Assembly: GCA_016235125.1 (NCBI GenBank)
Contig: JACRLZ010000002.1
Coordinates: forward strand, 62,001-126,000
DNA length: 64,000 bases
Direction: 5' to 3'
From: Sphingobacteriales bacterium
Lineage (GTDB): Bacteria > Bacteroidota > Bacteroidia > Chitinophagales > Chitinophagaceae
The translations under genes and the position numbers were made by a program. The notes under the pieces are model-generated. The model was not told the DNA's origin. It saw only the letters and a list, made by a program, of their open reading frames with translations, and ran no database searches. Positions 34,601 to 42,764 of the stretch are shown piece after piece. Every line of letters begins with the position of its first letter. Within the stretch, counting starts at the first letter, position 1.

Positions 34601-34780
34601 CAGGTCGTAGAGTTTCTTTACTTCTGTTAATGCCGATTTGGGCAAACCTTTATTTACAAAGTCTTCTATCTTTTTCCACTCTTTTTCATATTTCTTTATG
34701 GGTATTTGTGCATTTGTGTTAATACTAACTATAGCAATAAGAACAGTAAGCAGAATGCTTTTAAAAACAGGAAGGTTCAT
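28613..34780 (-). CDS. Alpha-2-macroglobulin family protein with thioester motif
   Basis: About 2055 residues from the ATG at 34780, which gives a signal peptide ending INTNAQ; the frame also extends 20 codons upstream. No lipobox Cys, so it is periplasmic or secreted rather than a lipoprotein. An N-terminal helical region (about 30-330) is followed by macroglobulin beta domains (RSIYRPGQTVYFKG, YKRPKFYVDYEP). PYECAEQTW at about residue 1507 gives an intact CxEQ thioester, the trap that covalently captures attacking proteases. Odd parts are NEVVVTAVPG and a thrombospondin-3-like Ca-binding stretch DSDKDGVADQLDKE at about 1245, and a 7-bp repeat array encoding about residues 1028-1037. No penicillin-binding protein 1C gene is adjacent, unlike in E. 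coli-type loci. Confidence 0.9.
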   Translation of the reverse strand: MNLPVFKSILLTVLIAIVSINTNAQIPIKKYEKEWKKIEDFVNKGLPKSALTEVKKLYDLAKKENQDAQVIKTLVYMSTLQTENRDENEVLSITEIEKEITASKEPVSSILKSLLADMYWSYYQQHRWQMYDRTKTKEFKKEDIATWDAEDFHQKISGLYLQSIKEEKLLQQTKLEAYDAIITKGNMRHLRPTLYDLLAHRALAYFQNDERDIQKPAYAFEIDQAGAFDPAADFVKRKFETRDTLSLQHKALLILQKLIAFHLNDVKPDALIDIDILRIGFVKGNSVHPEKDKLYFNALNTLARRYENLPVASQAWYLMASYYNEKANEYKPYGDTTHRFDRVKAKEICEKIIAQKDSSEGKINCYNLLNDINRKSFQFSVEKVNVPGQSFRALVNYRNLNNLYFRVIKADEKLKTQLINQYDEKYWPTLVAATSLKSWQQTLPITNDLQQHSVEVKVDALPSGEYVLLASNEKEFGNKKTILGARFFYVSAISYVNSSSDYFVLNRDNGQPLAKAAVQVWEQRYDYKQYKYIKEKGKLYTTDANGFFKMDKLKKETNNYYGNYSYLLDIRYNSDKLFLDDLVYDYYYYSENKEEPRITTSVYLFTDRSIYRPGQTVYFKGIVLLINEKEKKSGIRKDYFTTVILRDANYKEVDTIQVRTNEYGSFSGKFQLPQSGMNGQFSIFSRAEIASPGYTINQGNVTFRVEEYKRPKFYVDYEPIKGTYKVNDKIKITGIAKAYAGNNIDGATVKYRVVRQPRFIYDWCFWRWWQPPTEEMEIAHGEVKTDKDGKFIVEFTAIPDLKIDKKFEPVFDYTVYADVTDINGETRSGEQMVSVSYKSLMLVTNIPATLPSDSLKTLFIRTQNMNGEYEPAIVKVVITKLKEEKRLIRDRFWERPDQFVMTKDEYTKNFPYDEYDNESDYKSWEKGQPAFEKSDSARDNGEWRVVNGKFQPGFYVIEMITKDKNGEEVKDVKYIELFDEKNNQLNRPEYFWSNAKKTTVEPGDAATIELGSSADDLFVVHQLDKGIGSQQPATSNYSFLKLSNEKKSFFFNATEQDRGGYGVGWIFVKHNRFYQLSQTISIPWTNKDLAIEYATFRDKTLPGSEEKWKVKITGYKKEMVAAEMLASMYDASLDQFYSHGWNKPYIWPYYYNSRNWTGTQNFTKIESNQRYVSSDEYKYVDKRYDYLFSEGRNYGGYLYPGQPKMMREGAVMMDGAAAEEKPTAANEVVVTAVPGLKISDKKNGKGLPDSDKDGVADQLDKEKTGKQTGDVKIRKNFNETAFFFPDLRTDSTGAIEFSFTMPEALTKWKFMALAHTKDAAFGYSTKEIITQKDLMVQPNAPRFLREGDKMEFSSKIVNLSGKELTGTAQLQLFDATTNESVDGWFRNMIPNQYFTVAAGQSELVKFPIEVPYLFNKALVWRIVAKAGNYSDGEENAMPVLTNRMLVTETMPLPMRGTGTKNFTFTKLLNSGTSSTLQHYGLTVEYTSNPAWYAVQALPYLMEYPYECAEQTWNRYYANSLATFVANSSPRIKQVFEKWRIKDTAALMSNLQKNQELKAVLLEETPWVLQAKNEAEQKKNIALLFDMIKMSEQLNSAYEKLKQMQSSNGGFVWFTGGPDDRYITQYIITGIGHLKKLKSYAAGQESKLKAILSTAIPYLDRKIKEDYDDLIKYKTDLKKYVPGYTSIQYLYMRSFFPEYDIAASSKTAYNYFRGRTQQTWVSQGKYMQGMIALALNRTGDAATPAAILKSLKETSINNEELGMYWKEITGGWFWYEAPIEAQSLLIETFQEVGKDTKTVDDLRTWLLKNKQTNNWKTTKATAEACYALLLKGTEWLSNEPKVEIKLGSTTISSTENNQEAGTGYFKKTIDGNKVNPQMGNMTVTVSSPVAADKVGVSWGGIYWQYFEDLDKITTASTPLKLIKKLFVEKNTDRGPVISPVNDGDKLKVGDKIKVRVELRVDRDMEYVHMKDMRASCMEPVNVLSSYKWQGGLGYYESTKDASTNFFFGYLRKGTYVFEYPLFVTHTGNFSNGITTIQCMYAPEFTSHSEGIRVNVE
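31671..31698. repeat. Heptanucleotide repeat inside the macroglobulin gene
   Basis: Units TAGTTGC, TGGTTGC, TGGTTGC, TGACTAC encode SQQPATSN on the minus strand. Confidence 0.75.
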
Positions 34781-35086
34781 GTGGCAAAAATTTAGTACAA
34801 GGTAATTAATTGTGACTGAGCTTAAGATGCCCGGCGTCATGATATTTCATAATAAATAGTTATCGGAGCAAATACAGGGAATGTTCATTGAATCACAGGA
34901 TAACCTGAAATCCTTTGCCGGCAAGTGTTCCCGCAAAAATCAGCAACAACCGGAAAAGGATAGCAACATCCTTTAACATTTCATTGAAGGAGCAATCAGT
35001 ATAAATGGCATGGCTTTGGAAATTATAAAGCCGAAACAAATTTTATAACCGTCCCAGCGAATAGCCGGGATATTAAAACAAAAGTC
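34781..35086. other. Divergent intergenic region
   Basis: 306 bp between the macroglobulin and DUF4476 genes. It holds a near-consensus -7 box for the macroglobulin (AATTTTTGC, 34792-34784, exactly 3 nt before its ATG). No open frame, no clear promoter for the plus-strand gene and no strong hairpin are visible. Confidence 0.5.
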
Positions 35087-35830
35087 ATGAAAAAATTTTT
35101 TACCCTTTTACTAAGCTCACTGTTCTCTCTTTCAGTGCTGGCTTTTGACGGCAGCCGGCTAAGCATCTCCACTGTCAGCAACAGGATGGATCTGAAAATA
35201 GAAGTGGACGGCCGGCGATTCACAATGCAGAATAACAGCATTACCCTTCGTGACCTTGGCGAAGGTTATCACAATGTAAAAATCTACCGTGACCGGAAAA
35301 GAAATAATAACGGTTGGGGCTTTGGATTCGGCAAAAGACAGGATGTTATTTATAATGGCTCCATCTATCTGCGCAGAGGCTATCACACAGATATTACTGT
35401 GAACAGGTTTGGAAAAGTGTTCACCGATGAACGCAGAATAGACCGCAATGATGACCGGTATTACGACGACGAGGACAATGGATATGATGACAACAATGAT
35501 AACGGATATGACAATGGCGGCTGGAACAACGGCTATGGCAATGTGATGAGCAGCCGTGAATTTGAAACCGTCAAAGAGTCGCTTCGCAAAGAATGGTTTG
35601 AGAACAACAGACTTACCTCTGCCAAATTCATAGCCGATAAAAATAATTTCACAACCCAGCAGGTCAAAGAATTAATGTTCCTGTTTTCTTTTGAAAACAA
35701 CAGGCTGGAACTGGCAAAATACACTTACCGTAAAACCGTTGACAAGGAAAACTATTATCAATTGAATGAGGCTCTTAGTTTCAGCAGCAGTAAGGAAGAG
35801 CTGGCCCGTTTTATCCGTGAATCCCGCTAA
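35087..35830 (+). CDS. DUF4476 domain secreted protein
   Basis: 247 residues. The signal peptide ends SVLAF-DGS. A beta-rich N-terminal half (LKIEVDGRRFTMQNNSITLRDLGEGYHNVKIYRD) is joined by an Asp/Asn/Gly/Tyr-rich linker (about 125-155) to a C-terminal DUF4476 helical domain (FETVKESLRKEWFENNRLTSAKFIADKNNFTTQQVKELMFLFSFENNRLELAKYTYRKTVD). The family is Bacteroidetes-specific and of unknown function. The acidic linker could bind cations. A bidirectional terminator follows. Confidence 0.9.
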   Translation: MKKFFTLLLSSLFSLSVLAFDGSRLSISTVSNRMDLKIEVDGRRFTMQNNSITLRDLGEGYHNVKIYRDRKRNNNGWGFGFGKRQDVIYNGSIYLRRGYHTDITVNRFGKVFTDERRIDRNDDRYYDDEDNGYDDNNDNGYDNGGWNNGYGNVMSSREFETVKESLRKEWFENNRLTSAKFIADKNNFTTQQVKELMFLFSFENNRLELAKYTYRKTVDKENYYQLNEALSFSSSKEELARFIRESR

Positions 35831-35863
35831 TGCTCACACACTATACACTTAGGGTTAAAAACA

Positions 35864-35889
35864 AAGCCCTCCGATTTTTCGGAGGGCTT
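35864..35889. terminator. Bidirectional terminator between the DUF4476 gene and sucD
   Basis: A perfect 11-bp stem (AAGCCCTCCGA 35864-35874 with its complement 35879-35889), 4-nt loop. It serves the convergent genes on both sides. Confidence 0.85.
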
Positions 35890-35904
35890 CTTCTTTTCAG
35901 CCAA

Positions 35905-36780
35905 TTATTTTTTTAATACTTCCGCCATTTTTTTCCCTATATCGGCCGGGCTGTTTACTACATGAATCCCGCATTCACTCATTATTTTCATTTTAGCGGC
36001 CGCAGTGTCTTCCGCTCCGCCTACGATGGCGCCTGCATGACCCATGCGACGACCCGGGGGAGCAGTTTGACCAGCAATAAAACCAACAACCGGTTTTTTA
36101 TTGCCTGTTTCTTTGATCCATCTTGCTGCTTCCGCTTCCATGCCGCCGCCAATTTCACCAATCATTACTATGGCATCGGTTGCCGGGTCATTCATAAATA
36201 ATTCCACTGCTTCTTTCGTGGTAGTGCCAATGATCGGATCGCCGCCAATACCGACAGCAGTTGAAATTCCCAGGCCTGCTTTTGCTACCTGGTCAGCGGC
36301 TTCATATGTCAATGTTCCTGATTTGGAAACAATGCCCACTCTTCCCGGTATAAAAACAAATCCCGGCATGATACCTACTTTACATTCGCCGGCAGTAATA
36401 ACACCCGGACAATTGGGTCCAACCAATCTTGTATTTGTATCGGACAGATAACTTTTCACCTTCACCATATCCTGAACAGGAATTCCTTCTGTAATGCAGA
36501 CTACCAGTTTTATCCCCGCATCAGCCGCTTCCATAATGGCATCTGCAGCAAATGCAGGGGGAACGAAAATGATACTTACATCAGCCCCGGTTGATTTCAC
36601 ACAATCTGCAACGGTATTAAAAACGGGTTTATCAAGATGGGTTGTACCGCCTTTTCCTGGAGTCACACCTCCTACAACATTTGTTTCGTATTCAATCATC
36701 TGAGTGGCATGGAAAGTTCCTTCGCTACCGGTAAATCCCTGAACAAGAATTTTTGATTTTTTATTGACGAGAATGCTCAT
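35905..36780 (-). CDS. sucD: Succinyl-CoA synthetase alpha subunit
   Basis: TCA-cycle enzyme making ATP/GTP from succinyl-CoA. 291 residues from the ATG at 36780 ([10 protein letters not shown]); an ATG five codons upstream is also in frame. CoA-binding Rossmann features [18 protein letters not shown] and [10 protein letters not shown], then the phosphorylated-His motif [13 protein letters not shown] and [12 protein letters not shown]. The beta subunit gene (sucC) is not adjacent. It has its own -7 box, so it need not depend on the upstream ABC transporter genes. Confidence 0.97.
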   Translation of the reverse strand: MSILVNKKSKILVQGFTGSEGTFHATQMIEYETNVVGGVTPGKGGTTHLDKPVFNTVADCVKSTGADVSIIFVPPAFAADAIMEAADAGIKLVVCITEGIPVQDMVKVKSYLSDTNTRLVGPNCPGVITAGECKVGIMPGFVFIPGRVGIVSKSGTLTYEAADQVAKAGLGISTAVGIGGDPIIGTTTKEAVELFMNDPATDAIVMIGEIGGGMEAEAARWIKETGNKKPVVGFIAGQTAPPGRRMGHAGAIVGGAEDTAAAKMKIMSECGIHVVNSPADIGKKMAEVLKK

Positions 36781-36801
36781 ATCACCGTGTTTCAAATTGT
36801 C

Positions 36802-36810
36802 GCAAAAGTA
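36802..36810 (-). promoter_or_regulatory. -7 promoter box for sucD
   Basis: The minus strand reads TACTTTTGC, 21 nt upstream of the ATG at 36780, the same distance as in aspS. Confidence 0.55.
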
Positions 36811-36851
36811 AGGGATTTAGAGAGACTGCTTACGGCCTGTTTTAGCATGAA

Positions 36852-37700
36852 TTATTCCGTATCTGCCGGAGGAATAAGGGTGGGAGAATCCTTATCCAGT
36901 AATTCATCCATATCCCTTTCATTGGCAATTTTTCCTTTTTCTTCCAGCATCCGCATGTCTTTGGCATCTTTGAGGAATTCTGAGGCAAAAATAAAATCAT
37001 TCAGGCGTTGATTCTTTGAAAAAATAATCTCCCTGTTATTGCCTTCCCATTCCTTTTTGCCTTTGTACATATAAAGGATATAATTGCCGATCTCCATTAC
37101 ACTGTTCATGTCATGAGTGTTTACCACCGTAATGATATTATACTCTAGGGTGATTTCTTTAATCAGGTGGTCAATTACCAATGAAGTTTGTGGATCAAGG
37201 CCTGAATTAGGTTCGTCGCAAAACAGATACTTTGGATTCAACACAATGGCCCGGGCAATTCCCACTCTTTTTTTCATACCACCACTTAGTTCACCGGGGT
37301 ATTTTTTATTTGTGTCAACGAGATTCACTCTTGCCAGCACTTCATTCACCCTGTCCAGTTTTTTCTTTATTGGCCATTTAGTAAACATATTCAGGGGAAA
37401 CATTATATTTTGTTCGACCGTAAGACTATCGAATAATGCCGAACCCTGGAACAACATGCCGATCTCTTTTCTTATCTCGGTCTTTTCATCATTGTTCATA
37501 GCAGTAAAATCCTGCCCATCATATAGCACATGGCCTTTATCGGGTTCAAAAAGACCTACCATGCATTTCATCAACACTGTTTTGCCGCTACCGCTTGCGC
37601 CAATGATCAGGTTGCATTGACCCGGTTTCATTACAGCGCTAACATCGGCGATTACAGATTTATCATCAAAACTTTTTTCTATATTTCTTAATTCAATCAT
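36852..37700 (-). CDS. ABC transporter ATPase, MlaF-like
   Basis: 282 residues. Walker A GASGSGKTVL at about 37-46, the signature LSGGMKKRVGIARAI, Walker B YLFCDEPNSGLD and the H-loop VVNTHD are intact. The C-terminal extension of about 45 residues is acidic. With the MlaE-like permease gene 12 bp upstream it forms a lipid (phospholipid) transporter of the Mla type, which keeps outer-membrane asymmetry. The substrate-binding MCE protein (MlaD) is not in the window. Confidence 0.9.
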   Translation of the reverse strand: MIELRNIEKSFDDKSVIADVSAVMKPGQCNLIIGASGSGKTVLMKCMVGLFEPDKGHVLYDGQDFTAMNNDEKTEIRKEIGMLFQGSALFDSLTVEQNIMFPLNMFTKWPIKKKLDRVNEVLARVNLVDTNKKYPGELSGGMKKRVGIARAIVLNPKYLFCDEPNSGLDPQTSLVIDHLIKEITLEYNIITVVNTHDMNSVMEIGNYILYMYKGKKEWEGNNREIIFSKNQRLNDFIFASEFLKDAKDMRMLEEKGKIANERDMDELLDKDSPTLIPPADTE

Positions 37701-37712
37701 TTTTTCGGGTCA

Positions 37713-38456
37713 TCAATTTTGTAACAACAATGCGGACAATAAATAATCGGCAAATAATATTAAAATGCAACTAACAATTACAGCCTTTGTGCTGGAGCGT
37801 CCGATTTCCAGGGCTCCGCCTCTTACATAGTATCCATAAAAAGCAGCGATGCTTGAAATGATAAAGGCAAAAACATATGATTTGATCAGGGCAAATATTA
37901 CATTATAAGGTTTAAAAAATTCCAGAAGGCCTTTATCATAAATTTCCCCGGAAATAATCCCGGCAGATACACCTGCCATTCTTCCTCCCCAAATCCCCAA
38001 CAACATTGCAATAACTACCAACATGGGGATCATCAATAGGGCTGCCAGAACTTTTGGAAGAATAAGATAGGTCTTGGTGTTGACTCCCATTATTTCAAGT
38101 GCATCAATTTGTTCGCTGATACGCATATTACCCAGTTCGCTGGCTATGCGGCTACCGGCAACGCCAGCCAGTACGATACAAACAAGTGTAGGGGCAAATT
38201 CAAGAATAACGGTATCTCTTACGATCTGGCCTATAGTTGACAATGGTATCAGAGGCGATGCTAATTGATAAGCTGTTTGTATTGTGGAAACCGCACCAAT
38301 AAAAACGGAGATAATGGCAACAATACCCAATGACCCAAAGCCAATTTCGACACACTGGTGAACAAATTCTTTCCAGTACATCTTGCCGTTCTCAGGTTTG
38401 GAGAACATTCCTTTTATCATCAGCAGGTAACGGCCTATGTCGGTAAAAATGGTCAT
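37713..38456 (-). CDS. ABC transporter permease, MlaE family
   Basis: 247 residues with about five membrane helices. MlaE features include EFVHQCVEIGFGSLGIVAIISVFIGAVSTIQTAYQL, ELGNMRISEQIDALEIMGVNTKTYLILPKVLA and AFYGYYVRGGALEIGRSSTKAVIVS. It pairs with the adjacent ATPase. The 120-bp gap upstream, to maeB, is filled with heptad-repeat arrays (38461-38573) and shows no clear promoter. Confidence 0.93.
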   Translation of the reverse strand: MTIFTDIGRYLLMIKGMFSKPENGKMYWKEFVHQCVEIGFGSLGIVAIISVFIGAVSTIQTAYQLASPLIPLSTIGQIVRDTVILEFAPTLVCIVLAGVAGSRIASELGNMRISEQIDALEIMGVNTKTYLILPKVLAALLMIPMLVVIAMLLGIWGGRMAGVSAGIISGEIYDKGLLEFFKPYNVIFALIKSYVFAFIISSIAAFYGYYVRGGALEIGRSSTKAVIVSCILILFADYLLSALLLQN

Positions 38457-38460
38457 TAAG

Positions 38461-38573
38461 AGGTTTAATGTTAAAGTTTAAGTTTTAATGTTTCTAAAAG
38501 TTCAGCATATTTTTGACCTTGCGGTGGAATTACAAATGTAAGAACCATAAACATTAAACCTGTAACCTTAAAC
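38461..38573. repeat. Inverted heptanucleotide repeats between maeB and the MlaE-like gene
   Basis: Left: five 7-bp units (AGGTTTA, ATGTTAA, AGTTTAA, GTTTTAA, TGTTTCT; 38461-38495). Right: CATAAAC, ATTAAAC, CTGTAAC, CTTAAAC (38546-38573). AGGTTTAATGTT (38461-38472) and its exact complement (38550-38561) make the pair inverted. Confidence 0.8.
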
Positions 38574-38576
38574 AAC

Positions 38577-40919
38577 TCACATATCCCTGCTTGTTTTGCG
38601 TAAGCGTTTCCACCACCTTGATTTTTTCACTATCTCTTCAGTTTCTGTTTTGCTTTTTATCTGGGCATCCACTACGGCAATCAATGCCATATTCAAAATA
38701 CTTCTGACAGAACTGCCCAATTGAAGAATATGCACGGGTTTGTTTAAACCGAGCAATATCGGTCCGACTGCATCGGCTGTTTCCAGTTCTTTCATCAGGT
38801 TATAGGCAATATTACCTGAAGCAAGATTGGGGAAGATAAGAGTGTTCACATCTTTATCCACCAATTCGCAAAAAGGATAATTCTCTTTCATCAGCTCTTT
38901 GTTAAAAGCCACACTGGCCTGCATTTCCCCATCTACCATCAATGTCGGCATTTTTCTTTTGACAATTTCTCTTGCATCCGCAACCAACTTAGCCTCGGGT
39001 GAATTGCTGCTTCCGAAATTGGAATAACTGAGCATGGCAATTCTTGGTGTGATGTTGAAATGCCTTACTTCCTGTGCTGCCATCAGGGTGATATCGGCAA
39101 GTTCTTCAGCAGTAGGATTAAAATTTACAGTTGTATCGGCCAGGAATAAAGGGCCTTTTTTGGTAAGCATCAGGTACATGCCGGCAATTTTATTAACTCC
39201 CTTTTCCGTACCGATGGTTTGTAAAGCAGGTTTGATTGTATCAGGATAATTTTTAGTGAGACCTGAGATCATGGCATCCGCATCACCGCACTCCACCATC
39301 ATGCAACCAAAGTAGTTACGGTCTTTCATCACTTTTTTGGATTCATAGGCATTGAAACCCCTTCTTCCTCTTTTTGCAAAGAATATTTCTGAATACTGGT
39401 TTCTTTTTTCCTCCATCGCATCACTGCGTGGGTCAAAAATGGGAAGATCAGTAAGGTCAATCCCATTTGCCTCAGCAATGGCTTTGATCTTATTTTCATC
39501 ACCGAGTAAGATTGGGTAGCCGACACCATCATCATACACTATTTGTGCAGCCTTCAGAATTTTTACATTATCTGCTTCAGCAAATACGATCCGCTTCGGG
39601 TTACGACGGGCTTTATTGCCGATTACTCTCATTACCTGGTTATCCAGCCCGAGCCGTTTATTAAGGTTGGTAATATACGTTTCCCAGTTGTGGATCGGGT
39701 GCTGGGCCACCCCGCTTTCCATTGCTGCTTTGGCTACAGCAGGTGCAACTGTTGCAAGCAATCTTGGATCAAGAGGTTTGGGAATAATATAGTTTTCCCC
39801 GAATGCCATATTTTTTTCGTTGTATGCCATCGTTACGATATCGGGTACCGGGGTCTTGGTTAACTCTGCCAATGCTTTTACTGCCGCCAGTTTCATGGCT
39901 TCATTTATCTGCGTTGCTCTTACATCCAATGCACCACGGAAGATGTAAGGGAACCCCAATACATTATTCACCTGGTTGGGATAGTCGCTGCGGCCGGTAG
40001 CCATGATAACATCCTTTCTTGCTTCTGTGGCATCTTCCCAGCTGATCTCAGGATCAGGATTGGCCATGGCAAATACGATTGGATTTTTCGCCATGCTTTT
40101 CACCATTTCCTGCGACACACAACCACCCGAACTTAAGCCAATAAACACATCGGCATCTTTCATTGCTTCAGCCAGTGTCATAGCTTTTTTGGCAGTGGCA
40201 TATTGAATTTTTAATTCATCGAGGTCTGTTCTGCCTGTGTGCAAAACACCTTTGCTGTCGAACATTAAAAAATTTTCATGCTTTGCACCCAATGCTTCAT
40301 ACAATCGGCTGCATGCAATGGCAGCAGCGCCTGCACCATTCACCACAAACCTTGCTTTCTCAATTTTCTTCTTTTGGATTTCCAGTGCATTCAGCAAAGC
40401 AGCAGCGCTGATGATGGCAGTGCCATGCTGGTCATCATGCATGATGGGTATCTTCAGTTGCTCTTTTAATTTTTTTTCGATGTAAAAACAGCCGGGAGCT
40501 TTTATATCTTCTAAATTGATTCCACCGAAAGTCGGTTCCAATGCTTTTACTATCTGTACAAATTTTTCAGGGTCTTTTTCATTAATCTCAATATCGAACA
40601 CATCTATGTCGGCAAAAATTTTGAACAGCACACCTTTTCCCTCCATTACCGGTTTACCGGCTTCAGGTCCAATATCACCAAGACCCAGTACAGCTGTTCC
40701 ATTGCTGATGACGGCAACCAGGTTTCCTTTGGCTGTGTATTTATAAACATTCTCAGTGTTTGAAGCAATTTCAAGACAGGGCTCTGCCACGCCGGGACTG
40801 TATGCTAATGAAAGGTCTTTTTGTGTTTTGGCTTCTTTGGTGGGAACTACTTCTATTTTTCCGGGTCTTCCTTTGGCATGATATTCAAGAGCCTGCTGTT
40901 TGCGTAAGTCGGTTGACAT
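38577..40919 (-). CDS. maeB: NADP-dependent malic enzyme (MaeB type)
   Basis: 780 residues. The N-terminal malic domain (about 1-410: [70 protein letters not shown]) decarboxylates malate to pyruvate with NADP. The C-terminal part (about 430-760: [32 protein letters not shown]) is a phosphotransacetylase-like domain thought to be regulatory in this family. A TACATTGC box at 40970-40978 region, one base short of the consensus, may be the promoter. Confidence 0.97.
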   Translation of the reverse strand: MSTDLRKQQALEYHAKGRPGKIEVVPTKEAKTQKDLSLAYSPGVAEPCLEIASNTENVYKYTAKGNLVAVISNGTAVLGLGDIGPEAGKPVMEGKGVLFKIFADIDVFDIEINEKDPEKFVQIVKALEPTFGGINLEDIKAPGCFYIEKKLKEQLKIPIMHDDQHGTAIISAAALLNALEIQKKKIEKARFVVNGAGAAAIACSRLYEALGAKHENFLMFDSKGVLHTGRTDLDELKIQYATAKKAMTLAEAMKDADVFIGLSSGGCVSQEMVKSMAKNPIVFAMANPDPEISWEDATEARKDVIMATGRSDYPNQVNNVLGFPYIFRGALDVRATQINEAMKLAAVKALAELTKTPVPDIVTMAYNEKNMAFGENYIIPKPLDPRLLATVAPAVAKAAMESGVAQHPIHNWETYITNLNKRLGLDNQVMRVIGNKARRNPKRIVFAEADNVKILKAAQIVYDDGVGYPILLGDENKIKAIAEANGIDLTDLPIFDPRSDAMEEKRNQYSEIFFAKRGRRGFNAYESKKVMKDRNYFGCMMVECGDADAMISGLTKNYPDTIKPALQTIGTEKGVNKIAGMYLMLTKKGPLFLADTTVNFNPTAEELADITLMAAQEVRHFNITPRIAMLSYSNFGSSNSPEAKLVADAREIVKRKMPTLMVDGEMQASVAFNKELMKENYPFCELVDKDVNTLIFPNLASGNIAYNLMKELETADAVGPILLGLNKPVHILQLGSSVRSILNMALIAVVDAQIKSKTETEEIVKKSRWWKRLRKTSRDM

Positions 40920-41041
40920 AGCTGGTTGTTTAATTTCTCCTTCTTCACTGTTCCTTTAATGCGTGGATGCAATGTACAAAATAATAATCCTATCAGTGTT
41001 GAGTAAAAATTCGTTGAAAATGAGTTTGCTCAGATGAACAT

Positions 41042-42214
41042 TTAAACTTGACTCCCCAGCCATGCCATCATTCCCATCCCTATTTCAATCGCTGATTCGT
41101 CAATATTAAAAGTGGGGGTATGTACACCGGATGTAATGCCTTTGGCTTTATTCATTGTGCCGAGACGATAAAAACAAGCCGGTATCTGCTGCGCATAATA
41201 GCCAAAATCTTCGGCGCCCATGCGGAGTTCAGTTTCGCTTACATTTTCTTTTCCCATGTATTCTTCAGCTTTTTTTCTTGCTGTATCATTTACAGCTTTA
41301 TTATTCATCACACAGGGATAACCAACATCGATATGAATATCCGCTTCACCACCCATCGATTGTACAAGCTCCGTTGTTGTTTTCCGGATGAGTTCATGTG
41401 CTTTAACCCGCCATTCTTCATCCATAGCCCGGAAAGTACCCATTAGCTTCACTTCATTCGGAATAACGTTGGTGGTGGCGCCGGCATTAAATGCAGTAAT
41501 GGAAAGTACAGAAGGGTTGAATGGATTGTTGTTACGGCTTATTAATTGCTGCAAAGCGATGATCAGATGTGAACTGATCAGTATCGGGTCAATTACCAGA
41601 TGAGGAGATGCGGCATGTCCGCCTTTGCCTTTCACTGTTATATATAATTCATCAGCGCTGGCCATCACTTTGCCGCTGCGAAAACTTAATTTCCCAACTT
41701 CAAGTATGGTGTTTACATGCAATGCAAGGATTGCTTGTGGTTTCGGGTTTTCCAGCACACCGTCTTTTATCATTAATGATGCGCCACCCGGATTTTTTTC
41801 TTCACCGGGTTGAAAAATAAGTTTTACGGTTCCTTCCCATTCGTCTTTTGTTTCCTGTAAAATTTTTGCAGCGCCAAGCAGGCAACTGGTATGCACATCA
41901 TGCCCGCAGGCATGCATCACTCCTTCATTTTTTGATTTATAGGGAATTTCATTTTCTTCTTTGATGGGAAGTGCATCCATATCTGCACGAAGAGCAATAA
42001 TTCTTTTTTCAGGGTTTCTGCCTTTTATCAACCCAACGACGCCGGTAGTTGCTTTTATTTCAAAAGGAATTCCAAACTCTTTCAATTTGCTTTGAACAAA
42101 TTTAGAAGTTTCATATTCCTGGTAACTCAGTTCGGGGTGTGCATGCAAATGATGACGGACTTCAATGAATTCCGGGGCATATTTTTTTGTCAATGATTTG
42201 ATGGTCGATAACAT
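41042..42214 (-). CDS. M20 family amidohydrolase
   Basis: 390 residues, M20D (IAA-amino acid / hippurate hydrolase) type. VRHHLHAHPELSYQEYETS at the start, RADMDALPI, the zinc motif MHACGHDVHTSCLLG and FQPGEEKNPGGASLM, plus the dimerisation domain and LRMGAEDFGYYAQQIP. It removes an acyl group from an amino-acid derivative in the cytoplasm; the substrate cannot be told. A -7 box ends 3 nt before the ATG. Confidence 0.93.
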   Translation of the reverse strand: MLSTIKSLTKKYAPEFIEVRHHLHAHPELSYQEYETSKFVQSKLKEFGIPFEIKATTGVVGLIKGRNPEKRIIALRADMDALPIKEENEIPYKSKNEGVMHACGHDVHTSCLLGAAKILQETKDEWEGTVKLIFQPGEEKNPGGASLMIKDGVLENPKPQAILALHVNTILEVGKLSFRSGKVMASADELYITVKGKGGHAASPHLVIDPILISSHLIIALQQLISRNNNPFNPSVLSITAFNAGATTNVIPNEVKLMGTFRAMDEEWRVKAHELIRKTTTELVQSMGGEADIHIDVGYPCVMNNKAVNDTARKKAEEYMGKENVSETELRMGAEDFGYYAQQIPACFYRLGTMNKAKGITSGVHTPTFNIDESAIEIGMGMMAWLGSQV

Positions 42215-42217
42215 CCG

Positions 42218-42226
42218 GCAAAAATA
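42218..42226 (-). promoter_or_regulatory. -7 promoter box for the M20 amidohydrolase, abutting the start codon
   Basis: The minus strand reads TATTTTTGC, then CGG, then ATG at 42214. Predicts a leaderless mRNA although the gene follows another on the same strand by only 42 nt. Confidence 0.55.
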
Positions 42227-42256
42227 GACAAACCCTTTTTAGTTTTTGGGAGAGTA

Positions 42257-42733
42257 TTAAATTGAGTTTGATAATGGCTTTTCTTTGTCATTAAGCCCTT
42301 TACCTTTTTTCATTTCCACCTCATCTTCCATAATATATACTCCTTTTGGAAAATAGACATTCAGCCTTCTTTGATAGGCTTCTGCATCTTTTCTTTCAAG
42401 GAAATTGCCCGCCTTAACCCTGAAGTAAGGAGACTGATACCAGAGATAGGCTTTTAATTCAGGAAAATAAGTGTACACTTTTGACTTGGCAGTCATGGCT
42501 TCATTCCGGCTATTGGTGCTGATGATAAGGATGCGGAATCCTTTATCAGTCTTTCGGGCATTCCGGCCGGTAATTTCATTTATCTCAGCCTGTTTTTTTA
42601 TCAAAAGTTCCAGGCGTGGATCTTTATGAATAATAACGGAGTTGCTGTCAACAGGAGGTTTTACAGCGGTATCCGCTTGTGCAAAAGCACCCGCTGTACT
42701 AAAGAGTAAAAGAAAAATCAGAGAGAATTTCAT
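42257..42733 (-). CDS. SPOR domain secreted protein
   Basis: 158 residues from the ATG at 42733 (MKFSLIFLLL); a longer frame upstream is open. The signal peptide ends AGAFAQ. The C-terminal half (GFRILIISTNSRNEAMTAKSKVYTYFPELKAYLWYQSPYFRVKAGNFLERKDAEAYQRRL) is a SPOR domain, which binds denuded peptidoglycan glycan strands at septa. Middle segment (DPRLELLIKKQAEINEITGRN) is conserved in Bacteroidetes SPOR proteins. The start lies 31 bp downstream of the ALDH-like stop. Confidence 0.88.
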   Translation of the reverse strand: MKFSLIFLLLFSTAGAFAQADTAVKPPVDSNSVIIHKDPRLELLIKKQAEINEITGRNARKTDKGFRILIISTNSRNEAMTAKSKVYTYFPELKAYLWYQSPYFRVKAGNFLERKDAEAYQRRLNVYFPKGVYIMEDEVEMKKGKGLNDKEKPLSNSI

Positions 42734-42764
42734 ATGTGGCATAAGGTCAAATATCTTACCAGTT

